Source: Amphirosellinia nigrospora (taxonomy: Eukaryota > Ascomycota > Sordariomycetes > Xylariales > Xylariaceae). Taken from it: a stretch of 64,000 nucleotides of DNA. The stretch lies in assembly GCA_004123355.1 (NCBI GenBank), contig SCHM01000007.1, positions 620,001-684,000 on the forward strand. Reading direction: 5' to 3'. Position 1 is the first letter of the stretch; the number at the start of each line of letters is the position of its first letter. The notes beneath the pieces were generated by a model. It was given only the letters and a program-made list of their open reading frames with translations, searched no databases and was not told the origin of the DNA. The translations under genes were made by a program, and so were the position numbers. Shown here one piece after another: positions 54,083-64,000 of the stretch.

Positions 54083-54540
54083 ATACTATTTAAAAACACT
54101 GCTTTTCAACGCGTACGTCGTGTTCGACGAACGTAGTATTTGACGAACATAATAACCTAGTAGCGAAAGCAGCAGCAAAAGCGCAGATACGTAGGTGCAA
54201 TAGGTATTAACGCGGGTGCATAGGCGTAGGTGTTGGAATGGTTGACCTGTAGGCTGTTGTGTGTGGTGTTGAGCGCGGCTGTGGCTAGGCTAGTGTGGCT
54301 AGTGTGGCTAGAATGGCTGGCCCAATAGCAGCACGGGCCATACAGACCACCGCCATACAGCCACACTAGCTCAGCCACAGCCGCGCCCAACACCAACACA
54401 CCTACGCCTACGCCTACGCCTACGCCTACGCCTACGCACACTCGCTTTCGCCGCTGCTTTCGCTGCTTTTGCTTATAACTAGGTTATTATGTTCGTCGAA
54501 TACGACGTGCGCGTTAAAAAACAGTGTTTTTAAATAGTAT
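54083..54540. mobile_element. 458 bp fold-back (near-palindromic) element
   Basis: Left end ATACTATTTAAAAACACTG (54083) and right end CAGTGTTTTTAAATAGTAT (54540) are exact inverted copies. The arms continue to pair through AACGCG(T/C)ACGTCGT, GACGAACATAATAACC and the central GCGCGGCTGTGGCT / AGCCACAGCCGCGC block, with the turn near 54320-54340. The left arm has an extra GACGAAC unit; the right arm has an expanded CCTACG hexamer run (54399-54436). Terminal TA on both sides may be a TA target duplication. There is no ORF. It could extrude a long cruciform. A one-arm copy lies at 1781-1985. Confidence 0.85.
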
Positions 54541-54924
54541 CTGTGGGTTATACCTACCTCAAAAACCCACAGTTGCCATCAGGACAACAGGGGTAGGCTG
54601 ACATCAGTTTATTTGTAGACTCCTTATCTACACCCTCACACAGGTTGGTCGAACGCGTATATTAGGAGGGTATGAGCCTCTAGACGAGCCTAGTTACAGT
54701 AGGTGCGCTTTCTTCGCCGGCGCAGTCGTAGCACAGACCACCTAACTAAAGCTGGAATGGCTGCCCAGACTAGAAAAAATCAAATAAATCACTACCCAGA
54801 ACAATCCTTCTTCCTTCGTCCAGCCCATTCAACCTCGGCACGCTTACTCGCCCAAAAGTAGCATGGCTGCCAAATAGAATAGCTATATACCTCCACTTCC
54901 CAAAACTGGGCCGATGGGCGGGAT
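54541..54924. other. No identifiable gene
   Basis: Nothing supported between the palindrome and repeat J. Confidence 0.4.
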
Positions 54925-55060
54925 CAAAAAAACCTCCGACCTACAAAACCACCCCCTCGTGGGAGGTGGAAAAGGTAGGTGAGGAGGTAAAACTCCCTCG
55001 CGCGAATCCGAACGCGAAGGCCCCTTATAAGGGGCCAAGGGGGACCGTGCGGGTGCTAAC
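54925..55060 (-). repeat. Dispersed repeat J, copy 2 (inverted)
   Basis: Reverse complement of 29735-29880: ends GGGACCGTGCGGGTGCTAAC, with a CCCCTTATAAGGGG palindrome in the middle. Confidence 0.65.
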
Positions 55061-55689
55061 CTGTTAGGGGAGTAGAACCCACCATGAAGTGTAGTGCGGG
55101 CGGCTCGGGCCGTCCCGTAACTTACCTACTCTGGTCACTCCCTGTTTAAGAAAGCTTAGCAGGCATTTATGAATGGGGCAGCGCTTTTTAACAGAGGTTT
55201 TTAATCCACAGGTAACTACTACCACAATGCAGCTACAATCAATAATTTCCATTCCCTGCTCTGGCGACTTATCTTGTTTTGTCTAGGTCGACCTAAGTAT
55301 TTAAGTCTATTTGCCGGGTGCCGCACCCCTTCGCGGACACTTTTTATTCCGGAAGAAAGATCTTCAAATTTAGCTCTTCTTAAACCCGCATGATCCCCAC
55401 TCAGTATTTCCTGCGCGTCAAATTGACGATGCTACCTCGTGCTCATGCCTTATTTATTGCCATGTGGATCATATCGATTAAAGAACCAATGAGACTACGA
55501 CTTTGAATGCCCGTCTATGCCTCCTCTCTGTCAGATTACTGTCTCCTAGCTGGACATATATGCTTAGCAGCTCACCGTGAGTTTTTGTCATCTATTTAGG
55601 TTGAAGAGAGGAGATACAACTATGACGTAGTCGATGTGAAATTACAGGGCTTAGATTGAAATTGGAGCTGGTCGAACCGTGTTAAGACG
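55061..55689. other. No identifiable gene
   Basis: No supported frame or repeat. Confidence 0.4.
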
Positions 55690-55870
55690 TGTCAGGTGAT
55701 TGGGCTCCAGAGTGAATAGAGAGACCTGCTTGCAACCAGGGACGTAGTTAGGGCTTAATAGAGTGGTCAATTAATTCCTGAACCTCCCAATATAAGGGGG
55801 TTGCAGTCATATATATATACGGAGGTCTACTATTCTACCCATGGGGTCACTGTGACCGATTATCCTGACA
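55690..55870 (+). repeat. Solo LTR, group A, copy A3
   Basis: 181 bp from TGTCAGGTGATTGGG to GATTATCCTGACA, flanked by AGACG (55685-55689 and 55871-55875). Near-identical to A2. Confidence 0.9.
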
Positions 55871-57610
55871 AGACGAAACGGCTAGGAAGTTTTTTGGTGC
55901 AGCGAACTGTCATTGGTGCCATCTGTGGTTCGTGACACTGGGCGAGGTGATCTTCGCGATATTTGTTGTCGACCTACGTCAGCTGGCGCATCAACAAAAA
56001 CCCAGTTCTTATGGAGCTCCTCAGTAGAAGTAGGTTGTTTTGGTACGAGGGGAGGTGCTGGATCGCGGTAGTCGGATGGTGAAGCGGCGTTGACTTCGGA
56101 CTGGTATTCAAGAGGGGGTCTTCCTGCTGCTGGTATTAGCTTATTGTGGTTATTTTTGGTATGTCGTTCGCTGTCTCACCTTAGGTTGAAACGCGATGGC
56201 CATGTATAGCTCATAAAATTTGTTGAGAACAGAGCGAATATAAGAGCCCCGGCAAGGGGATTGCGGATTGCTAGAGCTGCTAACGGGTAATGGCGCCCAT
56301 GAGCGGGCATTGATATCATCATCCGGTTGTATAGATCTGAGGGTACGTCTGTAGCCGTAAACAGAACAATAGCTGTCTTCTTCATTTCCATGTTCCTCCC
56401 AACAGCTCTCTCAGGACTATCGATCCGACCGGCAAGGACATATCGCTTCTTTTTTGCGTTGTTGATGCAATCTGCGTTGAACCTTCTATTCCACTCCATG
56501 GCCACGAACAGGGACGCGGGAAGGGCGATAAATAGCCGCGTGAAAGCCCAGAAAGGGTCCGTCCCTGCCGTCAGCGCCGATTTTAGGTATCGAAGATGGG
56601 GACCTTTGAGGGTTACAATAGTTTTAGTAAGATGTTTGAAATAATATAAACAGCGGTTTGTGATCAGTCAGAAGAAGGCGCGAGTGTCGAGGTGAGGGAA
56701 AGGCGCCCTGTAGTTGAAGATAATGAGTTTGCAGGTACCTGGCAATGAGTTTTGGATGGTTTTGGAGTAGGTACGGAGTGTATTGATATCCAACAGCTAA
56801 GAGAACCGTATTCGAGATGAATCAGTACCGGACAGGGCGATATCTCTGGATGAACGATGCATGTGTGTTTGAGGAAATGGACTTGAATGTTAGATACTGT
56901 GTTGATTACTTGCTCCTCGGCCCGGGTCCCTTTGGCACATCGATATATGTGAGGTTGGTCGATTACTTAGAACGTCGATTCGGCAGAAAAGCGAGATACA
57001 GGTACTTTGCAGCCTTTATGGAGAGCGGTAGGTGGAACGGTAAGGTAGCGGCCGGGGCCTCAGGGACGTATCTTAGGTACTTGTACCTACTTAAGCATTG
57101 CTCTTGAGGCGTAAACAGCCCGTACTTGCACTGTAGTGCTAGACGTATATGATCAATTAAGTACTAATTAAGGCGTTGTTTTATGGGTTCTATACAAATG
57201 GACCGAAACAAATAACACTTATTTCCCGTGGAGCAAACCGTATTCCGTTGTACCTAGTAGGTATATACTTCGAAGCACAATATAGCGAGCTATTTGGTAA
57301 CTCGAGCCCTTACACCCCTTATGCCTTCTATTCCTCTAAGTAGATATGCCTTCTATGCCCCTAATAGCCCTGAGGACCTAGGTATGCCCCTGGGCCCGGC
57401 TATATAAGAAATTCTGCACTCCACACATACCTCGTTTTCTCCATTCCTTTTACATCACACTTTTCAATACACCCACGCCACCACCCTACGTTCGGCCACG
57501 CCACTACACGCCTAGCCAATTGACTGCAAATATCATCAAGGCTACCAGGGGCCCACTTGCGGCTAGCCAATCACTTAGACCTTCGTGCAGCCCCCGCGGC
57601 GTGCGTGTAT
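55871..57610. other. No certain gene; ORFs 56176-56505 (minus) and 56817-57107 (plus)
   Basis: The minus ORF (109 codons) and the plus ORF (96 codons; MNQYRTGRYLWMNDACVFEE..., ending YLRYLYLLKHCS) are ordinary in composition but unrecognised. Neither has supporting context. Confidence 0.3.
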
Positions 57611-57616
57611 CCAAGG

Positions 57617-57651
57617 TACGTGTGTGTGTGTGTGTGTGTGCGCGCGCGCCC
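57617..57651 (+). repeat. GT/GC dinucleotide microsatellite
   Basis: An alternating GT run of about ten units passes directly into GCGCGCGC. Alternating purine-pyrimidine of this kind can adopt Z-DNA. Confidence 0.8.
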
Positions 57652-57937
57652 ATGGGTTAGATAGTAGCTAACGGGCAGTAGGAGACTTAGGGGTACTAAG
57701 GTACTGGAGGCATAGGGCACTCGGGGAAGCACAGGTAGGCAAACTCAGCCGTGGTGCACAAGTGTTTTCTAATATAGGTATTGTCACGAGCCTTGCAGGG
57801 GTAGGGTGTAAACATCTGTTGTTGCACAGAGGACCAGTGAAGCCATCTCCGTGGGCTCTACGTGACTATATGGCTATATACGGGAAGTATCTTTGTCTAG
57901 TCCGGTCTCTGATCCCTGTTCCTGGCAGTATATTGTT

Positions 57938-58172
57938 AATCTCGCCTACGGCCACTGCCCGCGCTTATTTGTACCACCTTGTGCTATTTCAGCTGCACAG
58001 GCCAACGTAGGTCCGTTGGGGTAGTCCGATATTTTGTATATTTAAAGGTTTGTCAGGTCCCGAGTCCTCTGCTGGGAGCCTAGAGAGTAAGAGGTCTTTA
58101 ACACCACAGTCAATCATTAGATTTGGAAGGAATGATGCCATTCCCAGCTCCTCTATTTGAGCCCTTCTAACA
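57938..58172 (-). repeat. Diverged solo LTR, group C, copy C3 (inverted)
   Basis: Shares GTCCGTTGGGGTAGTCCGAT, CCCGAGTCCTCTGCTGG and TTGAGCCCTTCTAACA with the reverse complement of C1/C2. The left end near ATCTCGCCTACGGCC is worn. It also lacks the A2 insertion. Confidence 0.65.
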
Positions 58173-59514
58173 TAGATACTGATAGAAATGCTTGACATGG
58201 TTGGGACCAATTCAACATGTCCGAGTGACCACGGGAGGCTCGCCATTTATTCGATTTAGTAGACAATAGCCGTGTGATATGAGGTTGTCCTAGTACGGTT
58301 TGCACACTCCGTGGTTCATGTCGCAGGCCAGTCTGAGTTGGAAACCGGCCCGTCGAATGCCACACGAATCACTCCTGACCCTACGGGAAAGACGGTATTG
58401 AAATAGTTTCGTCCATGCTCCAGGGCCCCGTCATGACATCGGGCCCGCCTGGAAGTCACGCCGTGCACATTGTGGCGGTTGCAGGAGACGACACATGATT
58501 ATTGCGCATACGATGGCCATATGCTTGGGCTTTGTTAACCATGGCTCTGGAGATCTTGTTGCTTATAATAGTGACATATCATGGTTGGTATCCAACCCCG
58601 AGGGCCGCCCATGTTCAATCTTCGAAGGCGCCGTCGGACATTGACTGGATGATTGAATCAACACTGCTGCGGGGGTCGACAGGTCGGTGTTGGCTATTTA
58701 GGTATGCAAGTAACCTGTAATTATGAATTGGCTGCTGTCCTGTTGCTGGAAATATCTAACCTTTCGTCCTGTCCAGGGTGAAGTCAATTCAACTATCTAG
58801 GTAGTACAATTTATTGCAAAGGGTGGCGTGTTGCATGGGTTACTGAAAGCGGTTAATAGGTTAGCCACGCCTTGCATATCTAATCGAAGGCTGATGCGCG
58901 CGTAGTTGTGATAGATGACGGCTCACGGTACGTGGAAAGACTCATTACTGGGCTGGACACGGCGTGACAAAGCATACCATTTCTGAACAAATACGCTGTG
59001 GCCGATATACAGCCAGGGAGCAAACACAAGATAGACACCATAACCGAGCAAACAGACCCGACCTTCCAATTTAGCCACTGAGATGGCGATAGTTCTCGCC
59101 GTCAAAGCATACGAAGCACATGTTTGATAGAACGGGCTGATGCTCGCGAAGCCGTTATCACTCCTTTGCTGCTTGCTCCGCGACTTTCTCGGTCAGCCTG
59201 ACATTCGACCGAATCGCCAAGTCCATAGCCTCGGGGTCTTCGTGATCAGAATCACCGACAGCCCTCTCATCTTCTGAGTTTGATATGCTTTCCGTAGCTA
59301 AGCCGTCTATTGACGCCTAGTAATCGTCGTTTTGAACCCCAGTCATCTATAGCGACAGCGATCCAGTCAACACCCGTCTCCAACCCATCCTCGCCGCCGG
59401 CCTTGACACATGGGAGGCGACATGCCTATCGCTTCATCGTATACCAGATATTCACTATAAGACAACGTCCTCGTTACTCTCTTCGTCTCCTCCGCCGCTT
59501 TGGGGTATGGATAC
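58173..59514. other. No certain gene
   Basis: The plus ORF 58502-58720 starts with a hydrophobic segment (WALLTMALEILLLIIVTYHG) and could be a fragment of a small membrane protein, but it has no support. The right part (59150-59500) may hold the worn C-terminal tail of the helicase relic on the minus strand. Confidence 0.3.
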
Positions 59515-61380
59515 TACTCGCTGCACTTGTCACACGGTTGTTCGTCGTTCACGCAGCGCACTCGGTCGGCAAGGCCGTCCATAACCTCGTCCAGCACCGC
59601 CGGTCGCCACCGTGATCCCTCCACGAACTCTTGCACATAAAGCTCAAGGTGCGGCCCGATTGTGATTAGCCCTGCGCGCCTACTATTTCCATGGGCGCAA
59701 GGCCTTCCTCCTCCTGACCACAATTTCGCTCGAAACGCTAACCAATGTACGCTTGGCCTTGAACATTATCTATTGGCCGGCTGGATCGGAGCCAGTGCCT
59801 AAATTCGAGTCGTCCTGCTTGTCTTGTTGATGTACGATCACTACGTCACAGGATTTGCTATCGCGGCCTCCGCCTTGGCTATACTCCTCACAGTAACCTT
59901 AGTGCCGTGGCGTGGACAATGCTTTCGATATCTTGTATCCCGCCCCCCCCCCCAAGATGCCTAACGCGTTCGCCGCGATCACCATCCCTTTCTCCACCCA
60001 TCGCTGGAAGATTCCTGTTCTCTCCCGATCCCCGATTGCTGTGGTAGACCGGATAGCACAGTTTCTTGCCTAAATTAGTAACTTGGCCTGTCGTGCGGCC
60101 GTATACGATGATATTACTATCCGCACCATCCCCCTGTATCCTCTCCACCTCATCGACGACCGTATCGTTGAACCACGTTCGCCCACCGTGTCGTGTAGCC
60201 GGACGCTACATCGGACATTACTTCGTGCTGTGCTTGGACTGAAGCAACTGCACTAACGTCACCTTGATGCAGGACGCCTGATAGAACAGTTGCTTATCTT
60301 GGGGCGGCAACGTGGCTGTCATGAAAATTTTCTGTACTCTATTCTTCGATTTGACCTCCCCACCTGGAAAAGGAAATGCGGAACCGTTTGGTCAACAGAT
60401 TGTCACCCGCCTGGTTGAGAATCATTTGACACTTGTCCAAAACGATTGGGTTAAGGCGTGATATGCCGCGCGCTTGGTCTAGGGAGAATTGGAACGCGTT
60501 CGTGATCGTAGAATCCGGTATGACAAACATGGCGGCCGTGTCCAGGCCAGACCGCTTCGACGCTCGGAACACTTTGACCGCGATCTGCGCCTCGCGACAT
60601 CGCCGGAGTAGGTATGTCCTGTTGGAGAGATAGGAGTGGCACGATGACGAACGTAATGCCGTTTGGGGCGACGTACGCCGGCAACAAAAATAACAGGCTC
60701 TCACCGCCCTATGCCACCACTTGCACGATCGGGTTGTGTCCGAACTGGATCCACTTCATTACTTCCTGCTGCCCTGATCGGATGTCGGCGGCAACATCTG
60801 ACGGAGTCATTGGCCCATGCCTACCTGGGCGAGTCGCCGCAGGCGTGTTTCCCGACCGTGCAAGTCTCAATGCCGAGCGGAACTGCCCCCTTCTCACTGA
60901 CGGCGGACACATTATTTACGAGCTAGAATAATGTCAACGCACGCTGAGGTGCAGTAACTGTTCCTGCTATGACGCCGTGCTAAGCGTGCCCTGCTTCATC
61001 TCTCGCGTGTACACCACATCAGCCACGTGCATACCGTGCCCGGCCTGCAGGTCCATGAGGTTGTCTTCCATCATCTGAGGGTGTATGCCCACGATCATCG
61101 GTCGCGCGATCAAGATGGCGCCGTGCCATCATGGTCTGATGTTGATGGGGGCTGAGTAGCCTTCCCAGTGTGTGCCGGAAGCAATCGCCAATCCAGGTCT
61201 CGTGCTGCGAGGTGCGGGTGGCGATGCCGACATTGTCCTCGTAGTCTTCCTCCCCGCACCCTCTTCTTTGGCGTATTCAACATCCGACCCGTCATTACAG
61301 GTAGCCTGCTGGTTAGTGGCCCGAAGGACTGCTTGCCAAGTTGCATATAATCTTTTCCATTGCACTTGCATCATTGCCAA
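59515..61380 (-). pseudogene. RecQ-type helicase (telomere-linked-helicase-like), decayed
   Basis: Minus-strand order: an N-terminal part (about 61380-60900; QVQWKRLYATWQAVLRATNQ), IRSGQQEVMKWIQFGHNPIV, a Walker A region now VVA(stop)GGESLLFLLPAYVAP with the lysine lost, TFVIVPLLSLQQDI, and GISRLNPIVLDKCQMILNQA where the DEAH/DECH box has become DKCQ (60427-60438). Then NIIVYGRTTGQVTNLGKKL, a motif VI remnant GGGRDSKSC (about 59865) and a cysteine-rich tail VLDEVMDGLADRVRC...CDKC (59723-59515). The tail with C-x(n)-CxxC is typical of fungal TLH proteins. Several frameshifts occur. RecQ helicases unwind DNA; TLH copies are usually subtelomeric. Confidence 0.8.
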
Positions 61381-63650
61381 GGATTTGGCCCGGACCTATG
61401 GAGGTAGTCACTGAGCCTTCAATTACCTGTAAAGATCTTTCTTTTTTTTTCCTTCCGCATGTAAAATATTAACTTCCAACATAGGGGAAACTAGGTGTCT
61501 GAACCTTCTGCTTGTGTTGCATCCGTTACAACTCTTGTAGAATCGTACGTTATTTTTAATTTCTAGCCCTATCCTACATGCACTAGGGTGAGAATGTTTA
61601 GCTGTCTAAATCTTGGAACTGTACATTCATGCATGCACACGTCTGTCCAATCTCTGGCCACATACCTCATACCTATGCCGGATTTTGTCCATTTTTGAGC
61701 TAGGCAGCACTCCGTCCGCTGAGACACAGCTGTCTTTGAGATGGAATGCGTACGCCAAGACAACGGCGAAATCATGTACAGCCAATTTCTTAATAGGTTC
61801 AATTGATAAATTGTTTCTTTAGAAGCCATATCTAAAATTTAGCTCAATAGCCTGCATGTAATTTGTTTCGTCCAAATTCTGTTTATTCTGTCCTAAAGCG
61901 AAGATGGGCGGCGGCGGCGGAGCCGTCGCCAGCACAAGAGGAGCATATATTATGCAGTTTCGCAACCCTTAATCAATGCCATAACAAACTCACTCCAAAA
62001 TTATGAAAGTCTATGCCGCAAGATCAGAGCACGGGCAAGGAGAACGCGATCGAGAACGCGAGCTGGTCGGAGCCCATCCAAGCACTGGGAACTTGCCTAC
62101 ATAAAGTCCACATCGGCGTCCAAAGGTGAGTCACCGTGGTATAGGATTCTACCACGGCCCAGGCTGAGTTGCACACCGCCACCCAGAAAAGACTAGACGA
62201 GTGTCGACAGCAGTATGAAATACGCTCAAAAAGATCTGTTATCACCCGTGCAAAAACCCGCCGGGGGCGATAAAGGCGACCATAGAAAAGTTTCCCCTCA
62301 TTACCCCTGAACATATCGACACCGCTTTAGAGGATGTGCATATATTATGTAAAAGTCACACCCTGAATCAGCAAGTTAGCTTGAGCGTATATTCAATCCT
62401 TGTCCTCATTGATGTAGGTAGGTACCTGCAGGAGAAGTCATAACGCAAAACACAAATATGCGGGCGACCTGAGTCCCTACATATATGCAGCTTGAAGGTG
62501 AGATCTAAATCTAACAAATAAACTAACATTTTACAAAATTAGTCTCGCAAATAAGAGAACAAGCTAGGCAAATTTCCATACTCAACCCTTTTATCTAAGC
62601 TACTATACCGCAGCTTATGGACTTCTTTTAATTATGATCACTCAGGTTACCTGTGGTAGTTTATTGCTAGATTATTAGATAATCTACATTAAAGCGCTAA
62701 TAATAAGTACCTAATTGAAGCTTCCCACAAGCGGATGAAAACATCTACTCAGACCGCATATGTGGGTAGCCATGATGTGACTCACGGGATGAAGATATTA
62801 ACTATGGACTTTGCCAACCAGACGAATTTTCGCGATATGCTCCAAAGTTGGGCGGGCGCGATATTGTGGAGTCAAGGTATCAAGATAGTAGAATATACCT
62901 CTGCTCAAGCATACGAATTCACTAAATTGGATGGGAAAAGGTATATTAACAGCTGGTTGCCTAGGTAGTCTTAGCGATACTCGGTTTCATGATCATGCTT
63001 GTTTTATGCTGGATGGCCCACTGCGTGAGGTGGGCTGCATTCCGCTCTTACATCTTGTTTTAGCATATATTGAAAGCTAACGGGTTAGACGATACTTGCT
63101 ATCCTACTATACCCTTCAGTTTTCCCCACATGCCCGTTATACCCAACCAGATACTTCCTCTCAACTACTTTTGGCCTTCTACCAACGTTCCCAAATATCG
63201 CATCTTGGTCTATCACGTTCGCTTCTTATAATTTTCTATGCGTTTATTCTTGCTGAATTTATCTTGAATTGAAGGAACGACGAATGACGTGGATAATACC
63301 CCTATAGGTAGCAAACTGTTTGCTTCAAAACCTTGGCCAAGGCCTATAGGGTGTTTCTGTGTGCTATTCGCTCGTTTCTCGATGATGGATGATGAAGCCA
63401 AACTAAACTAAAGAAAAGACGAACTCGGGCATGCTGGTATGTATTCGACACCGCCACCTACCTATATACCTGCCTATATAGGTGGGAGTACCTAGGTATT
63501 AGCTGGAGTTGGCTTGTTCATAAGATCACCACCAGAGACCAAAACAAGAGCATGCCTGGTTGTTTTCGGCATCGTACCAGAGAATGTGATCGCTCATTTG
63601 GGATTTTTGCCGTTTTCGTCGTCTTTCAAATGCAAGTATTAGGAAGCTAG
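61381..63650. other. No certain gene; 77-codon ORF 62735-62968 (plus)
   Basis: The ORF (MKTSTQTAYVGSHDVTHGMK..., ending YEFTKLDGKRYINSWLPR) reads as ordinary protein but is unrecognised. A GGCGGC run lies at 61910-61925. Nothing else is supported in this A/T-rich stretch. Confidence 0.35.
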
Positions 63651-63875
63651 TTCGGCTGTCATTTATTGGCGCTGAGCAGAGTTACGAAATGCTCGGCTGT
63701 CATTTATTGGCGCTGAGCAGAGCTACGAAATGCTCGGCTGTCATTTATTGGCGCTGAGCAGAGCTACGAAATGCTCGGCTGTCATTTATTGGCGCTGAGC
63801 AGAGCTACGAAATGCTCGGCTGTCATTTATTGGCGCTGAGCAGGGGCTACGAACTGCTCGGCTGTCATTTATTGG
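63651..63875 (+). repeat. 41 bp tandem repeat, about 5.5 copies
   Basis: CGGCTGTCATTTATTGGCGC followed by TGAGCAGAGCTACGAAATGCT repeats with starts at 63653, 63694, 63735, 63776, 63817 and 63859 (partial). Copies differ at only one or two bases; copy 5 has one extra G. Each unit has short complementary words (GCTCGGC / GCTGAGC). The low divergence suggests recent expansion. Confidence 0.95.
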
Positions 63876-64000
63876 TTAGGTAAGTACCTAACTTAAGTAC
63901 TCTTGAAGTGCATACCTACGACATGGTGCTCTCGGGTAGCTGCAGGTGTTGCATATAAAGCGTTTCGTTTGGCATTACCTAATCTCATCCCTCAACAGCT

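Noticed and set aside
23592-55870. TGTCA...TGACA elements as DNA-transposon MITEs
   Set aside because: The 5 bp duplications, TG...CA ends, TATA box and very short end symmetry fit solo LTRs better than any terminal-inverted-repeat superfamily.
59310-60931. Plus-strand ORFs (59310-59615, 60433-60633, 60614-60931)
   Set aside because: Shadows of the minus-strand helicase relic.
63651-63875. CRISPR-like array
   Set aside because: Head-to-tail 41 bp units without spacers.

Overview
The window looks like nuclear DNA of a filamentous ascomycete (Pezizomycotina). The evidence is short GT-AG introns, a Tad-like LINE, relics of a highly reducing polyketide synthase (HR-PKS) with carnitine-acyltransferase and DHA2-type MFS partners, a telomere-linked-helicase-like RecQ relic, and abundant solo LTRs. 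I saw no rRNA, no credible tRNA, no CRISPR array and no telomere repeat. It is gene-poor accessory DNA in which most coding sequences are broken by frameshifts, stops or insertions. Genes were recognised by reading translations by eye; no search was run.

Layout. 1-10.6 kb: diverged repeats, gag-like fragments (2.9-4.6 kb), a 1.2 kb inverted-terminal-repeat element (5.68-6.85 kb) carrying a 254 bp MITE with perfect 42 bp ends, and weak gene relics. 10.6-16.5 kb: a nearly full-length but frameshifted Tad-like LINE on the minus strand. 17.8-25.3 kb: four unidentified host-type genes: a coiled-coil/SAP protein (frameshifted), a two-helix membrane protein (frameshifted), a 90-residue-repeat protein (frameshifted) and one intact 264-codon ORF. 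25.3-32.9 kb: solo LTRs and small or broken ORFs. 32.9-49.1 kb: remains of a secondary-metabolite locus, with an MFS transporter, a carnitine acyltransferase and a PKS ketosynthase on the plus strand, and the DH-ER-KR-ACP end of a PKS on the minus strand. A mariner relic and several unidentified gene relics lie between them. 49.6-52.5 kb: a Ulp1/C48 SUMO-protease-like gene whose catalytic ORF (668 aa) is intact. 53-59 kb: repeats, including a 458 bp near-palindrome. 59.5-61.4 kb: a decayed RecQ/TLH helicase. 63.65-63.88 kb: a 41 bp tandem repeat.

Four related groups of short elements (called A, B, C and D here) start TG and end CA. In the copies where both ends are preserved they are flanked by 5 bp duplications, so they are best read as solo LTRs. 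One sits inside the PKS enoylreductase. Another sits inside an older LTR whose uninterrupted counterpart is also in this window.
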